Positions 19,039 through 27,248 of a DNA stretch of 64,000 nucleotides are shown in pieces. Each line of letters starts with the position of its first letter. Position 1 is the first letter of the stretch. The notes beneath the pieces are model-generated. The model ran no database searches and was not told the DNA's origin. It saw only the letters and a program-made list of their open reading frames with translations. Position numbers and translations under genes: made by a program. The stretch is taken from positions 4,558,001-4,622,000 of the forward strand of contig NZ_CP014263.1 in the NCBI RefSeq assembly GCF_001988955.1. Reading direction: 5' to 3'. This DNA comes from Spirosoma montaniterrae. GTDB taxonomy: Bacteria; Bacteroidota; Bacteroidia; Cytophagales; Spirosomataceae.

Positions 19039-19086
19039 AAATAGTTGCATTAGCCAACAGCCCGCCAATTGGCTTAGAGGATATGA

Positions 19087-20466
19087 TTACTTACCGCGTC
19101 CCTGCGCCATAACCCGAAGCGTCTGTGCGATAATCCACATATCGAACAGAAACGACCGGCGTTCGGGATAGAGTAAGTCATAACGAAGCCGCTGCACCAT
19201 TTCGTCTAAGTTGGCGGCATAGCCAAACTTGATTTGGCCAATCGAGGTGATGCCCGGTTTCACTTTCAGCAGCGAGCGGTATTCAGGAGCAACGGCAACA
19301 ATCTGATCGATAAAAAACTGTCGTTCGGGCCGGGGTCCAACAACCGACATATCTCCTTTCAGAACATTATAAAACTGTGGAATTTCGTCTAAACGGGTTT
19401 TGCGCATAAAGCGGCCCCAGGGTGTGATGCGCCTGTCGAGCGTTCCAGCCGATAAAACCGGACCGGATTTTTCGGCATCGACGTACATACTCCGAAACTT
19501 GTAGATGGTAAATGGTTTACCGTCGCGGCCAATACGCTCCTGCCCATACAACACCGGTCCTGCCGACGTAATCTTCGTGATAAGTGCCATGATCAGGTAG
19601 ATGGGCATACCCAGAATCAATACGCCGAGCGAGAACGCAATGTCGAATCCCCGCTTGAATATATTGATTCTGAAGTCGACCAGCATTTGCGACGACAGGT
19701 TCAGTACAGGCAGGAAATCGTGGTACTCGACGGATGCGCCTTTCAGTAAAAACCCACGGAAATCGACTAAGAGCTTAACCTGATAGTCGGCTTCTTCGGC
19801 ATGATCTGCAATTTCTTTCAGGCGTGTATTATCGATGTAGGGCATACAGCAATACACACAATCGATGCGTTCTTCTTTGATAAATGCCCGTAGGTCTGTG
19901 CAGTCTCCCGTCAGCAACCCTGTATTATCTGGCTTGGGGTCATCGAAATAGCCGTAAAAATGAAAACCCATTTCAGGGTGCGTATCATAAAAACTGCGAA
20001 TCGTTGCCGCCAGCTTACCGTAGCCCACAATAACGTACCGCCGGTTATTATACCCTCTCGCCCGGTATTCGCGTAGGAAAATCAGCCCACCTATCCGAAA
20101 GGCGGCTCCTAAGCTTACAAACAAAGTATAGGTGATCAGTAAATGCTCCCGCGAATAATAATAGCCTTTGACAGCGACCCAGTACACTGATATGACGGCG
20201 ACGTGAATAGCTATCAACATCAGCAATTTCTTTATTAAATGGTCTGCTTTAAAGAGCTGACGCGGGAAAATATAGGGTTTGAGAAGTAGTATTTCCAGCA
20301 GCCAGATCAAATTGAACAGCAGCCAGAACGATGCATACGGAGGTTCGCTCACACTGTCGAGCGTCCGAAATTTAATCCAGTATGCTCCCAAAAAAGCCGC
20401 GTTTAAGCTGAGAAAATCAACGAAAACGTGCAATGGAAAGAATAGTATGGAATATCGGTGCCTCAT
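19087..20466 (-). CDS. Undecaprenyl-phosphate sugar-1-phosphate transferase (WcaJ-like)
   Basis: 459 residues. Four to five N-terminal membrane helices (about 10-125), a central Rossmann-like CoA-binding domain (RYVIVGYGKLAATI, CCMPYIDNT) and a C-terminal bacterial sugar-transferase domain: KRGFDIAFSLGVL, GQERIGRDGKPFTIYKFRSM, TRLDEIPQFYNVLKGDMSV and VGPRPERQFF. It loads the first hexose-1-phosphate onto undecaprenyl phosphate at the inner membrane and so starts repeat-unit synthesis. A perfect 13-base palindrome lies just upstream and may control it. Confidence 0.94.
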   Translation of the reverse strand: MRHRYSILFFPLHVFVDFLSLNAAFLGAYWIKFRTLDSVSEPPYASFWLLFNLIWLLEILLLKPYIFPRQLFKADHLIKKLLMLIAIHVAVISVYWVAVKGYYYSREHLLITYTLFVSLGAAFRIGGLIFLREYRARGYNNRRYVIVGYGKLAATIRSFYDTHPEMGFHFYGYFDDPKPDNTGLLTGDCTDLRAFIKEERIDCVYCCMPYIDNTRLKEIADHAEEADYQVKLLVDFRGFLLKGASVEYHDFLPVLNLSSQMLVDFRINIFKRGFDIAFSLGVLILGMPIYLIMALITKITSAGPVLYGQERIGRDGKPFTIYKFRSMYVDAEKSGPVLSAGTLDRRITPWGRFMRKTRLDEIPQFYNVLKGDMSVVGPRPERQFFIDQIVAVAPEYRSLLKVKPGITSIGQIKFGYAANLDEMVQRLRYDLLYPERRSFLFDMWIIAQTLRVMAQGRGK

Positions 20467-20483
20467 AGGAAAGTTGAATCCAC

Positions 20484-20529
20484 TTCGTAAATTAGAACAA
20501 ATTGTATTCCAATAGCTCTAATTTACGAA
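20484..20529. promoter_or_regulatory. Perfect inverted repeat upstream of the initiating sugar transferase
   Basis: TTCGTAAATTAGA (20484-20496) and TCTAATTTACGAA (20517-20529) are exact reverse complements separated by 20 bases, beginning 17 bases upstream of the transferase start codon. The spacer and position suit an operator or a leader hairpin rather than a terminator, since there is no T tract. Regulator unknown. Confidence 0.5.
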
Positions 20530-20643
20530 TGAGATTAGGTGCTTTTCAGCCGAACTTATTTTACGGTGTTTCCAGAACGTTACAAAATAGCAGCAAAAAT
20601 CTGGCATAAACAACCTGATAACGAAACGGGTAGCCCATTACCG

Positions 20644-22191
20644 TTACCTGCTCTGCGTGGCAAACCATTGTTTTCGTACACTGAAAAAAGCACCAACGCC
20701 CTGCCGATACAACGTACCAGCATCAACAGCTACATTCGCCGTTAAATCAAATCCACCCAATAAATCAAGCGGAGCGATAAACCCGATAAATCCTGAAAAC
20801 TGATTTCTGACAGGTACATACGGCGTATTATATGTACCCAGATTTCGGCTATACGAGAGCTTTGTCTGATAGGCAACAGGCCCGGTCAGGAATGAGGTCC
20901 GCACAGGCAAACTGCCCGACAGCCCCAGGTGAAGTACTGTCACCCTGTTGTTGGCCGTAAACGTTCCGTAAGGGTATTCGTTGTTCGGGCCAAGTGCCGG
21001 TGGAATAAAGGGAGTGCCTATAGTGTGTTGCCGATACCCCCATCCGTTCCGAATTTGCTGATGATTGAAGTAATCGTCTTTACCACGAAATCTTGCCTCA
21101 TCGATGATAAAGATAGGCCCGCCCTGACTTGTCGTATTCAGAAACTCGACCAGAATGTCCCGCACGATTGCAGTAGGATCGTTCCGGCGAATACGAATTC
21201 CATTCAGCCCATCGGTAATATTGATGAGCGAATACAATGACCCGTCTTCAAACAGGCTTTGCCGGTACAGGTATAGCGTGTGCCGCACCAGATCAATTTC
21301 TGCCGCCACGTCAATAGACCCCAAGTGGTTGCCCACCCGGTTTGTCAGATCAAAATAGGTGTACTTCGTGGTATCCGTTCGCCCTCGGTTAATGCCTGTT
21401 ACTACGTAAAAATAGTCGACCAATCCTGAAGGAAGTTTCCCGCCAACCGGAATGGTTCCCCCTGCGGTGCCGCCGTCGGCAGTGCGCCCGCCCCACACCA
21501 CCTGATGGTTGAAGCCGCCATACAAACGAACGGAACTGGTTGGTTTACCCAATCGCAGATACAGGCTTTTTTGATGCAACATTGTGTTGCGTATGTAGTT
21601 CTCGGCATCTAAATAGCCGTGGGCATAGGTTCCCTGGACAGCAAGCCAGCCTTTCGTAAACCCAATGGGCGTAAAAACCGGGATAGAAACCTGTATTTTG
21701 GGCACGGGCATGGCATTGCCCGACCACGCGTATGACCCTGTTGACAGAGTCGAATCAGCTAAGCCAAACTTTTCGCGCCGACGACCAATATACATCTCGA
21801 AAACGCCCCGCCGAACTTTTAGATAAGCTTCGGGCAGCAATACAGCCCGCTCATACGAAAGTAGATTTGGTGCCATATTGCCAACAACGTTCACACCATA
21901 ACCGAACTGAAAGGCCGATTCGCGCCATCGTCGGCTGCTGTTGCCGGTTGTGTCGTAGTCGCTGTAGATGCCTGCCCGAACTGTTATTAGTGGCGATTGC
22001 TTCGGCACGATGCCATATTGATTGGTTCGTAGCCAGAATGGGGTTTGCGTCGACGATGCTATGTATGTTCCTACTTCGCCCACATACTGGTCGGGCGGGT
22101 GAATAGCCTGAGCCACTGATTGATTGGTACTTACCCGCAACAGAACGACCAGAATTGCATAGATACTGTATTGACGAGAGAGGAGGTGCAT
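20644..22191 (-). CDS. Capsule assembly Wzi family outer-membrane protein, second paralogue
   Basis: About 515 residues beginning MHLLSRQYSIYAILVVLL with a signal peptide to about SVAQA. The organisation parallels the protein at 17515: VGTYIASSTQTPFWLRTNQYG, LLPEAYLKVRRGVFEMYIG and GGFNHQVVWGGR. Beta-barrel outer-membrane location is expected. The open frame extends to 22242, but those extra residues do not fit a signal peptide. A -7-like box lies upstream at 22290-22297. Confidence 0.84.
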   Translation of the reverse strand: MHLLSRQYSIYAILVVLLRVSTNQSVAQAIHPPDQYVGEVGTYIASSTQTPFWLRTNQYGIVPKQSPLITVRAGIYSDYDTTGNSSRRWRESAFQFGYGVNVVGNMAPNLLSYERAVLLPEAYLKVRRGVFEMYIGRRREKFGLADSTLSTGSYAWSGNAMPVPKIQVSIPVFTPIGFTKGWLAVQGTYAHGYLDAENYIRNTMLHQKSLYLRLGKPTSSVRLYGGFNHQVVWGGRTADGGTAGGTIPVGGKLPSGLVDYFYVVTGINRGRTDTTKYTYFDLTNRVGNHLGSIDVAAEIDLVRHTLYLYRQSLFEDGSLYSLINITDGLNGIRIRRNDPTAIVRDILVEFLNTTSQGGPIFIIDEARFRGKDDYFNHQQIRNGWGYRQHTIGTPFIPPALGPNNEYPYGTFTANNRVTVLHLGLSGSLPVRTSFLTGPVAYQTKLSYSRNLGTYNTPYVPVRNQFSGFIGFIAPLDLLGGFDLTANVAVDAGTLYRQGVGAFFSVRKQWFATQSR

Positions 22192-22289
22192 GAAAAGGAC
22201 GTTTGCTGCTGAGTTTAATTGCACAATAATAATGCCGCACATGAAGCTTTATTGCTATCTACACAGCTTATCGAGCGAACAGTCTCCGG

Positions 22290-22297
22290 CAAAGATA
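22290..22297 (-). promoter_or_regulatory. Candidate -7 box (TATCTTTG) for the second Wzi gene
   Basis: Reads TATCTTTG on the minus strand, matching the Bacteroidota TAnnTTTG consensus. It lies immediately after the terminator of the upstream gene. No convincing -33 TTTG is seen at standard spacing, so support is partial. Confidence 0.4.
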
Positions 22298-22299
22298 GT

Positions 22300-22336
22300 C
22301 ACAAATAGAAAGACCCACGCCTAAAGCGTAGGTCTG
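22300..22336 (-). terminator. Intrinsic terminator of the T9SS cargo gene
   Basis: On the minus strand AGACCTACGC (22335-22326), loop TTTAG, GCGTGGGTCT (22320-22311), then TTCTATTTG. One G-T pair in the 10-base stem. Confidence 0.75.
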
Positions 22337-22364
22337 CTCTGATACCTGTAAGGGTTTTAAAAGC

Positions 22365-22910
22365 TTACTTTTTTATTAACCGACTGGTAGCCCGTTGCTG
22401 ATTTGTTTCAATAATGGGAATGTATACGCCCGTTGCCAGTGACTGCGGTTTCCACTCGATCCGGTGCTTACCCGCCGACTGCACTTCATTCTGCACCAAC
22501 TGACCAACCACTTTCCCCTGCGCGTCTGTTACCCAAAGGCTGACATTGCCATCGGCAGGCAGCGCGTATTCAATTATTGTCGACTGCTCGAACGGGTTCG
22601 GAAATGCCGATAGTTGAAGCGGAAACTCTGAAGTGGCTACCAACGACACCGGCTTTATGAACGCCGAAAAGGTGCTGCCCTGCTTCGCTTCAAAGCCGGG
22701 CAACAACGTTACCGACCCACCAGCCTGATAGGCAACGTCTGTAGCAGGTTGTACCGTGCTCGTAGCCTCGATGGTTTCGATAGACTGCTCAAGGTGCCGA
22801 CCACTTCCGGTATAGGTAAGTTGAATACGCAAATGCTGCTTGGGCGTTTGGGCAAAGCTAATTGCTCCACTCAGTAGCAGGGATAAAGCGAGGGCGTATA
22901 GTTTTGTCAT
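22365..22910 (-). CDS. Secreted protein with T9SS type A sorting domain
   Basis: 181 residues. Signal peptide 1-20 (MTKLYALALSLLLSGAISFA). The middle segment AGGSVTLLPGFEAKQGSTFSAFI is the short beta motif often placed just before the sorting domain in Bacteroidota surface proteins. The C-terminal ~80 residues (FPNPFEQSTIIEYALPADG, VSLWVTDAQGKVV, LATGVYIPIIETN, ending RLIKK) form the type IX secretion sorting domain that is cleaved and linked to A-LPS. Apart from this there is almost no cargo, so the protein may be a small adhesin or remnant. Confidence 0.87.
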   Translation of the reverse strand: MTKLYALALSLLLSGAISFAQTPKQHLRIQLTYTGSGRHLEQSIETIEATSTVQPATDVAYQAGGSVTLLPGFEAKQGSTFSAFIKPVSLVATSEFPLQLSAFPNPFEQSTIIEYALPADGNVSLWVTDAQGKVVGQLVQNEVQSAGKHRIEWKPQSLATGVYIPIIETNQQRATSRLIKK

Positions 22911-22936
22911 TATCTGAATATCCTTGATTTATAGCC

Positions 22937-24082
22937 CTAAACTACAATTTCTTTACGAAACACTGCGTATTTTTCGTGAACAAAATCCTGAATACGTTTA
23001 ATAAACAGCGATTCATCAAATTGTTCCGCATGTTGACGGATATAAACTGAATTAAACTGATCTTCGATACGCTCAAATTGTTTCACAGCAGCAATTAAAC
23101 TATCAACCGTCTGCTCAGTAAAGAGTAGTGCTGTTGCTTTCTCAGGGCTATTATGCACTGAGACTGAGACCTGCGTAGTTAAAACCCCACCAGCGTTGTA
23201 GGCAATTACAGGCCGCCCCGCTGCATTAGCTTCTAAAGGCGTAATGCCGTAGTCCTCATGCTGGGGAAAAATGAAAGCCCGGCAACCTGCATATACATCG
23301 GCTAATTCCTGTGCTGATAAGCCGCTCATAAACGTTATGTTTTTTCCAGCAGCCGCCTTTATTTCATCAGCCTGAACGCCTTTGCCTACAATAACAAGCG
23401 GGTAACCCAGTTGGTTAAATGCCTCTACAACCAAATCTACTTTTTTATAGTACTCCAGCCGGGAGACAACCAAGAAATAATCCTTAACCCGGTCAGAGAC
23501 ATAAAACTTATCCGCGTTGACGGGAGGATTGATAATTTTTATAGGCTTATCAACCTTGTATGTCTGCCTAAGCCGTTGAGCGGTCTCATCCGTCATAGCT
23601 ACATAATGATTGGGCCTCTGACCATATTTAAAATCAACGTCTCGTAGATAATTGAGTACGAGATCAAAGATGCCTTTCTTGACTGATCCTGCCTGTGCGT
23701 ATTGTGCATATGAAGTCGGCTCCCAAGCTAAACGAAACGGCGTGAAACTATAACTAATTACCAGCGCGTCCGGTCGAACTTTAACGTATTTAGCACAATG
23801 TGTACCCGACATCACTATTACATCGTATTCGGTGAGATCATGCGACTGCATTGCCCAGATGCCAAACGGGAAGAATAAGTTCTTCATCAAGTCATCCGTT
23901 TTAGCGATTTGCTGTAGCCAAGTAGTGCGAATGTCGCAACCCTGAAACTCAGGAAACGTTAAGTGAGGTTGATAGCACTGCGTATAAATAGGGGCTTGGG
24001 GAAAGGCTTTATGGAATGACAATGCTACCTGCTCTCCTCCACCCCGACACATCAACCCATCCTGGACAAGCGCAATTTTCAT
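22937..24082 (-). CDS. Glycosyltransferase family 4
   Basis: About 381 residues starting MKIALVQDGLMCRGGGEQVA, with the glycine-rich N-terminal GT-B loop. The C-terminal Rossmann domain shows VVSRLEYYKKVDLVVEAF and the E-x7-E nucleotide-sugar motif EDYGITPLEANAAGRPVIAY. A retaining GT-B enzyme that adds a sugar to the lipid-linked repeat unit on the cytoplasmic face. ATG at 24082 was preferred over 24139 because the fold begins there. Codon usage becomes AT-richer from this gene on. Confidence 0.9.
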   Translation of the reverse strand: MKIALVQDGLMCRGGGEQVALSFHKAFPQAPIYTQCYQPHLTFPEFQGCDIRTTWLQQIAKTDDLMKNLFFPFGIWAMQSHDLTEYDVIVMSGTHCAKYVKVRPDALVISYSFTPFRLAWEPTSYAQYAQAGSVKKGIFDLVLNYLRDVDFKYGQRPNHYVAMTDETAQRLRQTYKVDKPIKIINPPVNADKFYVSDRVKDYFLVVSRLEYYKKVDLVVEAFNQLGYPLVIVGKGVQADEIKAAAGKNITFMSGLSAQELADVYAGCRAFIFPQHEDYGITPLEANAAGRPVIAYNAGGVLTTQVSVSVHNSPEKATALLFTEQTVDSLIAAVKQFERIEDQFNSVYIRQHAEQFDESLFIKRIQDFVHEKYAVFRKEIVV

Positions 24083-24126
24083 AGTAAGGTGTTGCCCATT
24101 ACCACTTTGGACACGGAACTCATTGG

Positions 24127-24134
24127 CAAAAGTA
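24127..24134 (-). promoter_or_regulatory. Candidate -7 box (TACTTTTG) upstream of the GT4 gene
   Basis: TACTTTTG on the minus strand fits TAnnTTTG and ends 45 bases before the start codon. The -33 element is weak. Confidence 0.38.
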
Positions 24135-24225
24135 GACAAACACGTTGGGAAATTGAAATGTTATCAACGATACCCTTGTTTATGAACGCTCTGAATCTAA
24201 GTTTGGCCCGCTACTTTAAGAAAGC

Positions 24226-24891
24226 TTACAAGTGGGCAACGACAGCAAATTGCTGAAATTCCATATCGGCAATAGACTTCAATAAGATTGAGTTAAGAAT
24301 ATTGAAGTTTCTATAACCCTTCGGGTTAATTTCTCTGAGCGAGTTAATTCCCTCAACCTTAGCCAGTTTATAACCTGCTTCAACAAACATTCTTTCTATA
24401 CTCTTCTTGGTGAAAAAACGTAGGTGAGTTTTATCAAAAATGCCTGCTCCTACATAGTAGAAATCCTTCTGAACAACAATATGGTGCATCGCATCAAAGA
24501 ACCTGACATTAGGAATCGACGATACAATTACGCCTTTATCAGTAAGATACTTTTTGCAAAGCTCAAGTGCATCGAAGGGGTTTGCCAAATGTTCCAGTAC
24601 ATCGTTAAAAATAATGCAATCAAATTTTTGGCCCTGCAAATCAATATTCTCGTCAAAGACTGTGTTATAGACTTTATCGATAACAGACTGTGCTTTTTCG
24701 GCAGCCCTTCGGTCAGGCTCTATCCCCCAAACTTCGCAATTAAATTGTTTTTTCACAGCACCCGCAAATACACCACTGCTGCAACCAACATCCAAAACGT
24801 ATTTTACATGCGGTGGAATGTAGGCAAGCATTTCATATCTGGCATGAGCATAGTAACTTTCATCCTTTGCGTTGTATTCCTTCTCTAACAT
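24226..24891 (-). CDS. Class I SAM-dependent methyltransferase
   Basis: About 221 residues from MLEKEYNAKDESYYAHAR. SAM-binding motif I is VLDVGCSSGVFAG, the acidic motif II is EVWGIEPDRRAAE, and the post-I motif is DCIIFNDVLEHLANPFDA. These place it in the Methyltransf_11/23-type superfamily. In a polysaccharide cluster it may methylate a sugar hydroxyl or cap the chain. The open frame continues upstream to 24996 without family similarity. Confidence 0.88.
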   Translation of the reverse strand: MLEKEYNAKDESYYAHARYEMLAYIPPHVKYVLDVGCSSGVFAGAVKKQFNCEVWGIEPDRRAAEKAQSVIDKVYNTVFDENIDLQGQKFDCIIFNDVLEHLANPFDALELCKKYLTDKGVIVSSIPNVRFFDAMHHIVVQKDFYYVGAGIFDKTHLRFFTKKSIERMFVEAGYKLAKVEGINSLREINPKGYRNFNILNSILLKSIADMEFQQFAVVAHL

Positions 24892-25029
24892 AAAAATCTC
24901 ATCAAAGTGATTTACAGGTGTAATAATAGCAAGTATTTTGATGAATAGCTTATGAGGTCTGAATGAAATTTGTGTTAGAACAAAGGCCATTGCCAATCAA
25001 GATAAGCTGATATACTACGTATCTAAGTA

Positions 25030-25074
25030 ACAAAGCAACAAAGCTCTGCCTGAAAAAACAGAGCTTTGTTGCGA
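25030..25074 (-). terminator. Intrinsic terminator of the repeat-protein gene
   Basis: Perfect 14-base inverted repeat GCAACAAAGCTCTG (25035-25048) / CAGAGCTTTGTTGC (25059-25072), loop rich in A/T, followed on the minus strand by TTTGTTAC. Confidence 0.8.
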
Positions 25075-25117
25075 ACATGGTTATCACCTGCCTACCGATT
25101 GAAATACTGTAGAGTAA

Positions 25118-27076
25118 TTATTGCTTTTTAGCAGCATTACGCCTTATGTTGTTCACACGCTTCTCAAGTTGCTTCGAGATCCGTTTTAGCTCCTCATTCT
25201 CTTTTTTTAATTGAATCATGTACAACGTCAGTTCCTCTATCTTTTCCAGAAGTTTAGCATCCATCTTACCAACGTCGATTCCTTCACGAACAACCTCTTC
25301 TGCCGAGGCAACTCCGGGCAGGTGCTTATATTTTTCAACGTATTTTTCTACCTCGTTTAAACTCTTCAGCTTATATGAAGAATCAAAAACCCGGTCGCTC
25401 CAATCATTGGTGCTGGCAATAGCTACTTTAACTTTTTCGGTAAGAATCCCATCTTTTACATACAAACGATATCCGGCTGGAGTTTTCGTAACGCCCTGTC
25501 CAATCACCACGCCACCTGTATTTGTATTTACAACATTCTCACCTGCTATTGACCAATAACTGTCCTCTGTAGCAGCCAAGCGTCCACCGCTGTTAGTGCT
25601 GCCTAAAACAACATCGCCCTGAGCATTGACTGTAAGAAATTTAGTTTGGTTGATTAGCGCAGCCGAGCTTGCGTTTGTCAAATTAGTGAACCGTAGCCCA
25701 CTCACACCCGATGTAGCTGACGTTATTTCCAGCTTGGTATTTGGTGCCGTGTTACCTATACCGATGTTAGCATTATTACCCAAAATCAATGCGTTACTTA
25801 CTGTTACCTGAGCATTAGAGCCTATTGCAGCAGCATTAGTGAGATTTGGCGAAGAAGCGGGAACACCAGCCCCATTGCCAACAAATGTATTAGAACTGCC
25901 TGATTGATTTTGAATACCTGCATTTGTGCCAATAAATACATTGTTGGCACCATCTACGTTTAGAAAACCAGCACTCGTTCCAATAAAGAGATTCGAACTA
26001 CCAGACTGATTTTGCTGACCAGCATTATTCCCTAAAAATGTATTAGCGTTACCGTTTGTATTATAATAACCGGTTTGTGTGCCTAAAAACAGATTATTAT
26101 TGCCGGATCTATTTTGATTACCAGCTTGTGTACCGATAAAGATATTCAAACCACCATCCTGATTATTAACCCCTGCATTAGAGCCAATAAATGTATTATT
26201 ACTACCAGTTGTGTTTGAAAGACCCGAGCCAACCCCAATAAAAGAGTTACCTACACCACTACTATTTGCACTACCAGATAAGAACCCTAAAAATAGGTTG
26301 GAGTGCCCCGTAGTATTACTGTAACCTGAGTTTGTGCCAATAAACACGTTCTGATAGCCAGAGGTATTCTGAAATCCAGTGAGGTGTCCTAAAAAAGTAT
26401 TATTGGATGATGAAACACTTGCCTTACCAGAGGAATTGCCAATAAAGGTATTACCGATGCCATCCTTATTGCTGAGACCTGACATTGCCCCAATAAAAGT
26501 GTTACCTTCACCAGACGTATTAGACGATCCACTTAATGCACCAACAAACACATTGTAGTTTCCCTGGGAATTGCTACCTCCTGCGTCAGACCCTAAAAAG
26601 GTATTATCTGAACCAGACTCGTTCGCATAACCCGCCCCCGATCCATAAAACGAGTTATTATTGCCGCTTAGATTAAAAAAACCAGCCTGATACCCTAAAA
26701 AGGCATTATTGTAACCGGCATTATTTCTATAACCGGCTCCTGACCCAATGTATGTGTTATTATTACCAGTCGTATTATTAAAGCCAGAGTTATAGCCAAC
26801 AAACGCATTACTTTGACCAGATGAGTTTTTATTACCGGCTGACGTACCTAAGAACACATTTTGGGTACCTCCCATATTCATGGTGCCTGTTCCCCTACCA
26901 ATAAATAGGTTGCTAGATCCAGTCATATTAAGGTTTCCCGCACCAACACCTACTAGCGTGTTGTCAGAGCCAGGTGTTGTAGATGACGGTGAAGTAGCGA
27001 CGTAATTCGACTGAGAGTACACTCGTGATGCTATTAGAACTAGCATACTAAACGTACATAGTAGTTGTCTGACCAT
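25118..27076 (-). CDS. Large secreted protein with about 22 tandem 17-residue head-type repeats and a C-terminal coiled coil
   Basis: About 652 residues from MVRQLLCTFSMLVLIASRVYS, a signal peptide. Residues about 40-420 consist of roughly 22 copies of a 17-residue unit of form N-(T/L/V)-F-(I/L)-G-x-x-(A/S)-G-x-x-N-x-x-G-x-x, for example SNLFIGTSAGFLNVDGA. This resembles left-handed beta-roll heads of YadA-like trimeric adhesins. The tail has NDWSDRVFDSSYKLKSLNEV, HLPGVASAEEVVREG and a Glu/Lys coiled coil ending in NIRRNAAKKQ, a Bacteroidota tail-fiber-like C-terminus. Probably an oligomeric surface fibre. No membrane anchor or T9SS domain is visible. Confidence 0.85.
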   Translation of the reverse strand: MVRQLLCTFSMLVLIASRVYSQSNYVATSPSSTTPGSDNTLVGVGAGNLNMTGSSNLFIGRGTGTMNMGGTQNVFLGTSAGNKNSSGQSNAFVGYNSGFNNTTGNNNTYIGSGAGYRNNAGYNNAFLGYQAGFFNLSGNNNSFYGSGAGYANESGSDNTFLGSDAGGSNSQGNYNVFVGALSGSSNTSGEGNTFIGAMSGLSNKDGIGNTFIGNSSGKASVSSSNNTFLGHLTGFQNTSGYQNVFIGTNSGYSNTTGHSNLFLGFLSGSANSSGVGNSFIGVGSGLSNTTGSNNTFIGSNAGVNNQDGGLNIFIGTQAGNQNRSGNNNLFLGTQTGYYNTNGNANTFLGNNAGQQNQSGSSNLFIGTSAGFLNVDGANNVFIGTNAGIQNQSGSSNTFVGNGAGVPASSPNLTNAAAIGSNAQVTVSNALILGNNANIGIGNTAPNTKLEITSATSGVSGLRFTNLTNASSAALINQTKFLTVNAQGDVVLGSTNSGGRLAATEDSYWSIAGENVVNTNTGGVVIGQGVTKTPAGYRLYVKDGILTEKVKVAIASTNDWSDRVFDSSYKLKSLNEVEKYVEKYKHLPGVASAEEVVREGIDVGKMDAKLLEKIEELTLYMIQLKKENEELKRISKQLEKRVNNIRRNAAKKQ

Positions 27077-27101
27077 AAGTGCGTAGCGTTGTATGATTAA
27101 G

Positions 27102-27109
27102 CAAATATA
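27102..27109 (-). promoter_or_regulatory. Candidate -7 box (TATATTTG) for the repeat-protein gene
   Basis: TATATTTG on the minus strand matches TAnnTTTG and lies 25 bases upstream of the ATG at 27076, supporting that start. The region above is AT-rich with no clear -33 TTTG. Confidence 0.45.
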
Positions 27110-27248
27110 CAGATTCATGTTATATACCTATCTCTTTAAGAAAAAAACTTGATGCTGACAAATTAATCTTATGTCCTACTTTCCCACTATGTTTATATGA
27201 ATATATCATGTTTCTTAAATTCCTGCATCTTGATATTTACAATAGATC

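Noticed and set aside
22180..22195. Strong Shine-Dalgarno-like AGGAGGTGCATG on the plus strand
   Set aside because: Lies antisense to the signal-peptide region of the Wzi gene and opens no plausible reading frame; Bacteroidota rarely rely on such sites.
25118..27118. Regular ~51-base periodicity resembling a CRISPR array
   Set aside because: Repeat units encode a continuous protein of 17-residue repeats; there are no identical repeats with unique spacers and no cas genes.
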